This document shows positions 8,033-15,037 of a stretch of 64,000 bases of DNA, in pieces. The position numbers and the translations under genes were made by a program. The stretch's first letter is position 1, and each line of letters opens with the position of its first letter. The DNA is from Eubacteriales bacterium (GTDB taxonomy: Bacteria > Bacillota > Clostridia > Lachnospirales > Lachnospiraceae). The notes beneath the pieces are model-generated. The model made no database searches and was not told the origin of the DNA. It saw only the letters and a program-made list of their open reading frames with translations. The DNA is taken from positions 62,001-126,000 of the forward strand of contig JAUNHC010000012.1 of assembly GCA_030524175.1 (NCBI GenBank), written 5' to 3'.

Positions 8033-9310
8033 TTATTCATAATATCCGGCTTCCTCCAACACTTTTTCACACTCCTGTGCTGCTTTATCCATTGCCTTCT
8101 GTGCATCTGTACCGTTTGTGAGCACATCTGCCAGCGCTGTCATGGAGATTTCCATGATCTCAGTAAATTCCGGAATTGCCGGGCGCATCTTTGCACCTGC
8201 CTGAATGGCTTCCCAAGCCGCCGCATAATCCGGCCGCTCATTTAAAAGTTCTTCCGTCAGGATGGACTCACGAACAGGCATACCTGAAGCCGCACCGCCT
8301 TCCATAGCGTCTTTCGTCAATGCATTACACATGGTCTGGAATACAAGCTCAGGGTCGTTCTCCGTATAGGCGGAAATAGAATACCCTGCGGTTGCAAACA
8401 AGGCAGCTGCATCTCCCCCTTCTTCCAGGGACGGAGAATTATAAAAATCTACCTTGCCTACCACCTTAGACTGTGACTCATCATCCATAGTTGAAGAACG
8501 TGTTGTCTGGATCAGGCCCATATCTGCAAGATCCTGGGTCATTGCCAATGTGACTTCATCTGAGCCATATGCCGTTGAACCTTCAGGCAGATAAGGAAGA
8601 AGCTTCTGTATATAGTCAATGGCCATCATGGCTTCCTCACTGTTAAAGGCAGGCTTCATGTCATCGTCAAACCACCAGCCGCCGCAGGCTGACAGGAAAC
8701 ACTGGAATGTTATAGCCAGCATATCTGACGCTTTTAGAGATAAGGTAAGTCCGTATCTTCCGTCCTTCGTCAAGGCCTCTGAAACCTTTATCAGCTCATC
8801 AAGTGTCTTTGGCACTTCCAGTCCCGCTTCTTCTATTAAATCAGTACGGGCAAAAAGGATTGCCGCCCACTGGTGGCTTGGGATTCCATAAATATGTCCG
8901 TCATATGTATAGGCATCCCACAGATAATCAGGAATATCGCTGAAATCATATACGTCATCATATTTTTCAATATAATCATCCAGAGGCATAAGCCAGCCAT
9001 TCGCTGCAAATGTGGCAAGATCCGGCGGATAGATATAAGTAATATCATATGCGCTTGACTGAGAAGAGAGATTGATCGTCATTTTCTCCTGCCAATCCGA
9101 ATAAGTGGTGAGCTCTGTGTCCAGTGTGACATTTTCCGGTGCATTGTCTACCATTGCCTGGGCATAATATTCCAATGCCGCATATCTGTGGCTCAATAAG
9201 CTGATTTCTGTACTGTCTGCGGCTGAAACGGTACAATACCCCAATGTTGATACCGTCATAGCTGCTGCGGTTCCTGTTGCTAATACCTTTCTCCAAATTC
9301 TTTTTTTCAC
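8033..9310 (-). CDS. Extracellular sugar-binding protein (CUT1, SBP family 1)
   Basis: This is a 425-residue solute-binding protein and the first structural gene of the rhamnoside operon. The start is a GTG at 9310 with AAGGAGG 7 bases before it; an ATG at 9334 lies upstream of that ribosome site. The N-terminus has a positively charged KKRIWRK stretch, a hydrophobic core and a signal peptidase I-like end VSA-AD. There is no lipobox: the only Cys sits in TLGYCTV, which does not fit the lipoprotein rule. It would therefore be released, or retained in some other way, rather than lipid-anchored. The mature part ends AQECEKVLEEAGYYE, typical of the family. Confidence 0.88.
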   Translation of the reverse strand: MKKRIWRKVLATGTAAAMTVSTLGYCTVSAADSTEISLLSHRYAALEYYAQAMVDNAPENVTLDTELTTYSDWQEKMTINLSSQSSAYDITYIYPPDLATFAANGWLMPLDDYIEKYDDVYDFSDIPDYLWDAYTYDGHIYGIPSHQWAAILFARTDLIEEAGLEVPKTLDELIKVSEALTKDGRYGLTLSLKASDMLAITFQCFLSACGGWWFDDDMKPAFNSEEAMMAIDYIQKLLPYLPEGSTAYGSDEVTLAMTQDLADMGLIQTTRSSTMDDESQSKVVGKVDFYNSPSLEEGGDAAALFATAGYSISAYTENDPELVFQTMCNALTKDAMEGGAASGMPVRESILTEELLNERPDYAAAWEAIQAGAKMRPAIPEFTEIMEISMTALADVLTNGTDAQKAMDKAAQECEKVLEEAGYYE

Positions 9311-9392
9311 CTTAAATCCTCCTTTTTCTTGCATGATTATTTTAGTTTTTACTGCACCCTTTAATTTCTTCCCTCCTTACTGTTTCATAATA

Positions 9393-9407
9393 TAGAACAT
9401 CGTTCTA
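9393..9407. promoter_or_regulatory. Putative IclR operator before the rhamnoside operon
   Basis: TAGAACATCGTTCTA is a perfect 6-bp inverted repeat with a 3-bp centre. Its core GAAC-N3-GTTC also occurs upstream of the IclR gene itself (10289-10299), which is the pattern expected for one regulator controlling both. It lies 83-97 bases before the binding-protein start, next to AT-rich sequence that could hold the -10 region (TATATT on the minus strand). Confidence 0.65.
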
Positions 9408-9499
9408 CTATATTGATATTATTAAAACCTGGACGAATCCAAGTTTAATAATTCATATATGATGATCACGGCCCTGCTGAAACAGACCCAATTTTTGCT

Positions 9500-10258
9500 C
9501 TATACGATCCTGTCCTCTATGATCCTGATATACCCCTTTGCCAGATCATAGAGCTGCTCCATTCTTTCATTGGAAAAACGTAGTGACGGACCGCTGATAC
9601 TCATAGCTGCATAAATATTTCCGGCCCTGTCAAATATGGGCACTCCAATACATTTCACCCCAAATTCATGCTCCATATTGTCAACCGCATACCCTCTTGC
9701 TCTTGTAACTGCCAATTCCTTTTTCAGTTTCTCAGGATCTGTAATTGTCATTTCCGTAAATTTTTCTAAGGGCTTTTGCAGATACTCCTCCACAAGCCGC
9801 TCCGGAAGAAATGCCATCATTGCCTTACCGATACCTGTACAATACATCTTAGCTGTCTCACCAAGAAGTGAACGCATGAGACGAATGTCATTGGAAGGAT
9901 AGGTTGCATCCAGATAAAGCACCTCATCCTCCCTGGGAATCCCCAGATATACCCTCTCATTTGTCTCATTGGCAATTTCCTGCATATAAGGAAGTGCAAT
10001 CTTTGTGATAGAAAAACTGTCTCCAAGAGCTCTGCTTAAGCGCAATACTCCGATTCCCAGACGGTATTTTCCAGTATCTTCATTCTGCTCCACATACTCC
10101 ATCTTTTTAAAAGTATCCAGGATATTGAAAACATTACTCTTATATAAACCCAACTGTTCACTGATTTCTGTCACTCCCAGTTCCTGCTTGTCTGTAAAAC
10201 AATTTAGAATCAGCAGAGCTTTATGTAAGCTTTTGTTTTTGACATCCATATTTTCCAT
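9500..10258 (-). CDS. IclR-family transcriptional regulator
   Basis: This is a 252-residue regulator with an N-terminal winged helix (HKALLILNCFTDKQ, then SEQLGLYKSNVFNIL) and a C-terminal IclR effector domain ending near the block GVPIFDRAGNIYAAMSISG. The ATG at 10258 is preferred because GAGAGG sits 5 bases upstream; an ATG at 10273 is the alternative. It lies directly upstream of the rhamnoside operon on the same strand and is the likely regulator, sensing a sugar or sugar acid. GAAC/GTTC palindromes flank it on both sides. Confidence 0.88.
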   Translation of the reverse strand: MENMDVKNKSLHKALLILNCFTDKQELGVTEISEQLGLYKSNVFNILDTFKKMEYVEQNEDTGKYRLGIGVLRLSRALGDSFSITKIALPYMQEIANETNERVYLGIPREDEVLYLDATYPSNDIRLMRSLLGETAKMYCTGIGKAMMAFLPERLVEEYLQKPLEKFTEMTITDPEKLKKELAVTRARGYAVDNMEHEFGVKCIGVPIFDRAGNIYAAMSISGPSLRFSNERMEQLYDLAKGYIRIIEDRIV

Positions 10259-10275
10259 AATAACCTCTCGCATGT

Positions 10276-10299
10276 GTTCTGTATTTCAGAACCATGTTC
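10276..10299. promoter_or_regulatory. Putative IclR autoregulatory operators
   Basis: Two overlapping palindromes lie just upstream of the IclR start: GTTCTG-N5-CAGAAC at 10276-10292 and GAAC-N3-GTTC at 10289-10299. The second has the same core and spacing as the site before the rhamnoside operon at 9395-9405. Autoregulation is the simplest reading. Confidence 0.6.
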
Positions 10300-10794
10300 T
10301 CTATATTTGTATTATACTATATTCTTTATTCTTAATCAATTGTCTGAAGTTTACGAGAAATATTACTATTTTTTGGTTGTTTTTACATAACCAATTCCTT
10401 CTTTCATCTTATTTTGTCTTTCTCACTGAAAGCATCAAAAGGGTATGGACAAAAGCACTGTACTCTCACTTCAGAAACTAAGCTTTCCCCACACATTTAA
10501 TTCCATTTTTTTCCATATTAGATTATTATATTATTTTATACCCAACTATGCCAGCAAAAAACCAAAAAACCCCCTCACAATCGGTTACTGTTTACTCCGT
10601 GACCAGCAACACGCTTCGCGATGTACCAGTGAAAAGTAACCACAATCGTTTCCATGCACACCTATAGATTGCGCATAATATCCCATAATACAACAAAAGC
10701 AGCCCCTTGAATTTTAGTCTTCAAAGAACTGCTTTCATTAATATCCACTCACGAGGATTCCGCGATGTCTATCCTCTGTCCTGTAATCTTTTGT
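10300..10794. other. Intergenic region between iclR-type gene and Fe-S protein gene
   Basis: This stretch is AT-rich from 10300 to 10570 and carries no convincing gene on either strand. The only clear structure is the 57-bp palindromic mini-element at 10584-10640. Downstream of it I see a short inverted repeat GAGGAT/ATCCTC near 10752-10775 without a T-run on the minus strand. Nothing else is supported. Confidence 0.5.
10584..10640. mobile_element. 57-bp palindromic mini-element with 8-bp flanking direct repeat
   Basis: The element starts GTTACTGTTTACT and ends AGTGAAAAGTAAC; the ends are inverted repeats (11 of 13 positions, the outer 6 perfect). It is flanked on both sides by CACAATCG (10576-10583 and 10641-10648), which looks like an 8-bp target duplication. 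Inside are the core TTTACTCCGTGACC and a small GCG/CGC hairpin around CTT. It has no coding capacity, so movement would need a transposase supplied in trans. Related sequences are at 731, 42228 and 61185. Confidence 0.6.
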
Positions 10795-12051
10795 CTATTT
10801 TTTCTTATGCACAGCCAATAGTCTGTCCAGGTAGACCGACTTAAACTGTTTGCTTGCCAAAGCCTGCTTCAGCGGCGGCAGATTCAGGATAACCTGAAAC
10901 ACTGCTGCCATAGCCCTGTGATTTGCAAATGCCTGATTGTCAAAAATAAGATTCTGGAGAGTTCCCTTCTCTATGGCCTGCAGAACAAACCTATGTGTAC
11001 TGTTTACAGGCGTGATCACCTGGACGGGACGCCGCTTCAGCTCAATGGCCTTACCCGGACAATTTCTTGCACATACCCCGCAGCCAAGGCAGATTTCTCT
11101 GTCCACCACCGGCTTTCCTTCCTCCATGGAAAAGGCAAGAATCGGACAAACCTTAACACATTTTCCGCAGGAAATACATTTTTCCATAGAAATTTCCGGA
11201 ATATAGTTGGTGGTTGCCACAGGCTGCATAGGGCTGAACCTCCTTGCGGCCTGCAATGCTTCACAGCAGCAGCCGCAGCAATTACAGATAAAGGCAGGAA
11301 ATTCTCTTACATTTTCACCGATCTGAACAAGATTGTGCTCATATGAGCGCTCCAGAGCATCCATTGCCTCCGCCTTGTCAATCAGTCTTGCATGCTGTCC
11401 GTGTTCTGCCAGAGAACGGGCCACGTTTCCAAAAGTAAGACACACGTCAAGAGGGGCATCTATCTCACAGGGATGTCCTGCGTGAAGGGCTTTATGGCGG
11501 CAGTAGCATGTTCCAAGTCCTATATACTCTGCCTCCTCCACAATATGGCTGGCCCGCTCGTAATCCATAATATGGAGAGTATTCTCGTTAGTGAGCACAG
11601 GCTCCTGGACATATACACGCCCAAGCTTTGTCTCCGTGGCATAAAAGAGATCTTTCACAAAATCTTCTTCTACATTCATATATTGATAATAAAGCTCGCT
11701 CAAATATTTCTGGTCAATATCACCCCTGGTACGCATAAGGGCGAACTCAAAAAAGCCTGCCATCGGAGGCGGGATAACAAATCTGCGTACACCCTGGTAG
11801 CTGGAATCCACCAGCAAAGCCTTTTCACAGAGGTGATCCAGAACGGCCTCGGCATGGGCTTCACTTGTATGCCAGATTCTAGCCGCCTTTTTCAGTGTGA
11901 AGGGTCTCACAGGAAGAAGCGACATCCATTTTGCCTCTTTTTCCGTGAATAAAACCTCCAGGATTTTGTATAAAGTCTCTGACGGTGGTGTTCCCTGGGT
12001 GAACCAGTTTATCCTCTTCTCAAGCTTTTTATAAGCGTCCTTGGTTGCCAT
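10795..12051 (-). CDS. 4Fe-4S ferredoxin-type iron-sulfur protein
   Basis: This is a cytosolic protein of about 418 residues. The N-terminal third looks helical and resembles a winged-helix region (TLKKAARIWHTSEAHAEAVL). The middle has Cys-rich segments GLGTCYCRHK and FICNCCGCCCEAL, and the C-terminal part has two ferredoxin motifs, CISCGKCVKVCP and CLGCGVCARNCP, for two [4Fe-4S] clusters. An electron-transfer or sensing role is likely, but no partner enzyme is adjacent. The ATG at 12051 is used; a TTG at 12060 with AAGGA 11 bases upstream is an alternative start. Confidence 0.75.
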   Translation of the reverse strand: MATKDAYKKLEKRINWFTQGTPPSETLYKILEVLFTEKEAKWMSLLPVRPFTLKKAARIWHTSEAHAEAVLDHLCEKALLVDSSYQGVRRFVIPPPMAGFFEFALMRTRGDIDQKYLSELYYQYMNVEEDFVKDLFYATETKLGRVYVQEPVLTNENTLHIMDYERASHIVEEAEYIGLGTCYCRHKALHAGHPCEIDAPLDVCLTFGNVARSLAEHGQHARLIDKAEAMDALERSYEHNLVQIGENVREFPAFICNCCGCCCEALQAARRFSPMQPVATTNYIPEISMEKCISCGKCVKVCPILAFSMEEGKPVVDREICLGCGVCARNCPGKAIELKRRPVQVITPVNSTHRFVLQAIEKGTLQNLIFDNQAFANHRAMAAVFQVILNLPPLKQALASKQFKSVYLDRLLAVHKKK

Positions 12052-12116
12052 ATGTCCCAAAATATATCACGTCCTTCTCAAATTATTTCTTTATTGTCTC
12101 AAAAGGCTGCCATGTT

Positions 12117-12518
12117 TCACTCATGCAATTCCAGAGGCAGCCCGTCCGGATCCTGGAAAAAAGTGAATTTCCCGCCGGAAAATTCATCCACACGTACCGG
12201 TTCAGTGGCGATGCCTTTTTCATTCAGTTCTCTGGCTGCCTTTTCCGCATCCGCCACGCGAAAGGCCAGATGACGAAGTCCGTAAGCCTCCGGAAAGCTG
12301 GGACGTTTGGGGTGCAGCGCATACTCTTCATCCTTTTGGGCAGGTGCAAATATCTCCAGCTCCACACCGTTTAATATTAAATCCAGCTTATAATCCTTCC
12401 TGTCCTCCCGGTAATTTTCCCTCAAAATTTCAAAGCCTAATTTATCCACATAAAATTCCCTGGATTTCTCATAATCTGAGACTATCATTGCTATGTGATG
12501 TACTGCCTGAATCTCCAT
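12117..12518 (-). CDS. VOC-family protein (YaeR/SMU1112c-like)
   Basis: This 133-residue protein has a single vicinal oxygen chelate fold: HHIAMIVSDYEKSREFYVDKLGF at the N-terminus, ELEIFAP centrally, and LRHLAFRV and FFQDPDGLPLELHE at the C-terminus. Metal ligands fit His in HHIA, Glu in LEIF, His in RHLAF and Glu in LELHE. Relatives are called lactoylglutathione lyase-like, but their substrate is not established. The preceding AAGGGAG supports the start at 12518. Confidence 0.85.
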   Translation of the reverse strand: MEIQAVHHIAMIVSDYEKSREFYVDKLGFEILRENYREDRKDYKLDLILNGVELEIFAPAQKDEEYALHPKRPSFPEAYGLRHLAFRVADAEKAARELNEKGIATEPVRVDEFSGGKFTFFQDPDGLPLELHE

Positions 12519-12609
12519 ATCTGCTGCTCCCTTATCACTAATGTTCTCTGCTTATCAAACTATTCTGCCGTCACACACCTGGATGGTCCCCCGAAATCCT
12601 GCCGTCACT

Positions 12610-13128
12610 CTATGACTCCTGCACTGTGATCTGACAAACCTTCATGGCCTCCAACGCATTCCTGTGGCTCTGGGGTGTCACTCCTGCACAGCAGGCTGCG
12701 TCCACGGAAACCTCTGCCTCCGGCAGAAAGGCCTTCAGCATCATGGCATTGGAAATCACACAGATATCAGTACACAGTCCAATAAGTTCTATGCTGTCAA
12801 ATTTCTCTTCCGCCGCCCACAGTGCCAGTTCCCGGCTTCCGAACGTATCTTTTTCAAACTTCTTTCCTTCAAATTCCTGAAGCGCATCACAAAGCTCCCA
12901 TCCCGGAGTACCTTTCACACAATGTACAACCGGAAGCTTTCTCCCTTCCTGGGTATTGAGATAATCCTCATGATGGGTATCATAGGTAAATACCACCGTA
13001 TCTCCTGACTGCTTATATTCCTGTATCTTTGCCGTTACATTTGATACGATCTCCTGTGCCTCCTTCGTTCCCAGACTCCCATCTATAAAATCCTTCTGCA
13101 TGTCCACAACTACTAATAAACGCTTCAT
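12610..13128 (-). CDS. Isochorismatase-family cysteine hydrolase (nicotinamidase-like)
   Basis: This 172-residue protein has the three catalytic positions of the family: Asp in VVVDMQKDF, a Lys in FEKDTFGS and the nucleophilic Cys in GLCTDICVISNA. The segment YDTHHEDY offers the metal-binding Asp-His-His of nicotinamidases. It may convert nicotinamide to nicotinate for NAD salvage, but related amidases share these motifs. It ends close to the VOC gene (91 bases) on the same strand. Confidence 0.8.
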   Translation of the reverse strand: MKRLLVVVDMQKDFIDGSLGTKEAQEIVSNVTAKIQEYKQSGDTVVFTYDTHHEDYLNTQEGRKLPVVHCVKGTPGWELCDALQEFEGKKFEKDTFGSRELALWAAEEKFDSIELIGLCTDICVISNAMMLKAFLPEAEVSVDAACCAGVTPQSHRNALEAMKVCQITVQES

Positions 13129-13302
13129 AGCTCTCTGCCCCTTTCCATATATGCTGTATGTTCACCAAAACTGCTGCCCGCAATCCATTCCCCTTGCTCC
13201 AGCAGACTAAATCTTCCCATAAAGTATATCATATCTCTCGTCATACCACAAAGGGGTTGTTAATGCATGTAACGAAAAATCCCAGAACTTTCCCCTTACC
13301 GG

Positions 13303-13350
13303 TTGACAAATCTTTCCTTTGTGTTACAATTATTTCGTTCTAAATAGAAC
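13303..13350 (+). promoter_or_regulatory. Promoter and operator of the marR-type gene
   Basis: A -35 box TTGACA (13303-13308) and a -10 box TACAAT (13325-13330) are separated by 16 bases. Just downstream, GTTCTA-AA-TAGAAC (13337-13350) is a palindrome that would overlap the transcription start. This placement fits autorepression by the MarR protein encoded 20 bases further on. Confidence 0.75.
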
Positions 13351-13370
13351 CAATAGGAGGTGTAAATGAT

Positions 13371-13820
13371 ATGTTTAATCTTTTGATGCTGGCCCAGTTC
13401 AGAAGCAATTCCACACTGACAAAAAAAATATACGACCATACCATGAATCCTCTCTGCGGACTTTATCATATCACCCGCATGGAGTTAGATATTATGCTGT
13501 TTCTTGCCAACAACCCGGATTATGACACTGCCACTGATATCATTGAGCAGAAACGCTTTACAAAATCCCATGTGTCCTCATCCCTTAAGACCCTGGAAGA
13601 AAAAGGCTATCTTGAACGGGCCTTTCGTTCAGGAAACCGTAAGACAGTACATCTGAAACTTCTTCCCGCCTCAGAAAGTATTGTTGCTGCCGGACAGAAA
13701 GCCCAGAACCAGGTGTTTGAGAAAATATTTGCCGGATTCTCCCCCCAGGAGATTGCCGCTCTTGAGAAAATATCAGCAAAAATCAGCACAAATATCCAAA
13801 ACTCGCTTAAGGAGGTTTAG
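13371..13820 (+). CDS. MarR-family transcriptional regulator
   Basis: This 149-residue regulator has a winged helix spanning roughly residues 35-95: EQKRFTKSHVSSSLKTLEEKG is the recognition region and FRSGNRKTVHLKL the wing. AGGAGG precedes the ATG. It is the first gene of a two-gene unit with a TSUP exporter (3-base gap) and probably represses that unit through the palindrome at 13337-13350. The ligand is unknown. Confidence 0.88.
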   Translation: MFNLLMLAQFRSNSTLTKKIYDHTMNPLCGLYHITRMELDIMLFLANNPDYDTATDIIEQKRFTKSHVSSSLKTLEEKGYLERAFRSGNRKTVHLKLLPASESIVAAGQKAQNQVFEKIFAGFSPQEIAALEKISAKISTNIQNSLKEV

Positions 13821-13823
13821 CAT

Positions 13824-14591
13824 ATGCTGTACGAATTTTTAATCTGTTTTATCGCCGGAATAGGGGCTGGCCTGGGAACCGGCTTTGCAGGCATGAGTGC
13901 CGCTGCGGTCATCAGCCCCATGCTCATCACTTTTCTTCATATTCCGGCTTATCAGGCTGTGGGCATCGCCCTGGCAAGCGATGTTCTGGCAAGTGCAGTC
14001 AGCGCTTATACCTATGGAAAACATAAAAATCTGGATATTAGAAACGGCCTTGTCATGATGGTAACGGTTCTCTGCTTCACCCTTTTCGGAAGCTGGGTGT
14101 CAAGCCTTGTCCCCGGCCATGCTATGGGCGGTTTTTCCATGTTTATGACCTTATTGCTGGGGATTAAATTCATTGTACGGCCGGTCATGACTACCAAGGA
14201 GGCAATGGAAAATGTGTCCCCAAAGAAACGCTTTGTCCAGTCAGTCCTCTGCGGTATCGTCATAGGATTTATCTGTGGTTTCGTGGGTGCAGGGGGAGGT
14301 ATGATGATGCTCCTGATGCTTACCAGTGTTCTGGGCTATGAGCTGAAAACTGCTGTAGGCACAAGTGTTTTTATTATGGCCTTCACCGCATTTACAGGTG
14401 CTGTAAGCCACTTTGCAATCGGGGGTGCACCTGACTGGTGGTGTATGATTTTCTGCGTACTGTCCACTCTCCTCTGGGCAAGGATCGCAGCAAAATTTGC
14501 CAATAAAACAAGCCCTCTTGTTCTCAACCGTGCTACAGGTGTGGTGCTGACGATCCTTGGTGTATCTATTCTTGCAGTGAACTATTTGTAA
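13824..14591 (+). CDS. TauE/SafE (TSUP) family sulfite or anion exporter
   Basis: This 255-residue integral membrane protein has about eight hydrophobic segments and the duplicated TSUP pattern: GIGAGLGTGFAGMSAA in the first half and GFICGFVGAGGGMMMLLML in the second. The family moves sulfite, sulfonates or other sulfur-containing anions. Its ribosome site AAGGAGG lies inside the end of the MarR gene, so the two are translated together. A thioredoxin follows 94 bases later. Confidence 0.85.
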   Translation: MLYEFLICFIAGIGAGLGTGFAGMSAAAVISPMLITFLHIPAYQAVGIALASDVLASAVSAYTYGKHKNLDIRNGLVMMVTVLCFTLFGSWVSSLVPGHAMGGFSMFMTLLLGIKFIVRPVMTTKEAMENVSPKKRFVQSVLCGIVIGFICGFVGAGGGMMMLLMLTSVLGYELKTAVGTSVFIMAFTAFTGAVSHFAIGGAPDWWCMIFCVLSTLLWARIAAKFANKTSPLVLNRATGVVLTILGVSILAVNYL

Positions 14592-14685
14592 TCTTGACTA
14601 TTTTTGTGTAACTTAATCACAGAACTGATGGATAATTTCTGTTAAGCTTTGGACATACTAAAGAAAAGCAAAAGGAGAGATTCTT

Positions 14686-14991
14686 ATGATAGAAAATTTT
14701 AGAACAGACAATTTCCAGCAGGAAGTCCTTAATTCACAGGAACCAGTTTTAGTAGATTTCTGGGCACCATGGTGCAGTCACTGCCGCGTACTCAATCCGA
14801 TCCTTGAAGAATTCGCACAGGATGCCGATGGTGTACGTATCGGCAAAGTTAACATTGACGAAGAGCCTGAGCTTGCAAAACAGTACGGCATTATGAGTAT
14901 CCCCACAGTCCTTTATATTAAAGACGGAAATGTATTAGACAAAAAAGTAGCTCCTCAGGACCCTGAAGAGCTGGAAGATATGATAAGCTGA
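14686..14991 (+). CDS. Thioredoxin with CSHC active site
   Basis: This 101-residue thioredoxin-fold protein has VDFWAPWCSHC with active-site cysteines at 30 and 33, and the cis-proline loop SIPTV. The usual CGPC dipeptide is replaced by Ser-His, which should raise the redox potential relative to housekeeping thioredoxin. Asp24 of the fold is kept. AAAGGAGAG precedes the ATG. It follows the TSUP exporter gene and ends at a strong terminator. Function as a disulfide reductase is expected but the partner is unknown. Confidence 0.88.
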   Translation: MIENFRTDNFQQEVLNSQEPVLVDFWAPWCSHCRVLNPILEEFAQDADGVRIGKVNIDEEPELAKQYGIMSIPTVLYIKDGNVLDKKVAPQDPEELEDMIS

Positions 14992-14999
14992 CGTACTCA

Positions 15000-15037
15000 C
15001 GGCTCCCGGTATCTGTTTTTACCGGGAGCCGTTTTTT
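15000..15037 (+). terminator. Strong terminator after the thioredoxin gene
   Basis: CGGCTCCCGGT (15000-15010) pairs with ACCGGGAGCCG (15021-15031), followed by TTTTTT. The T-run overlaps the stop codon of the convergent debranching-enzyme gene, so the two genes share this 3' end. Confidence 0.9.
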
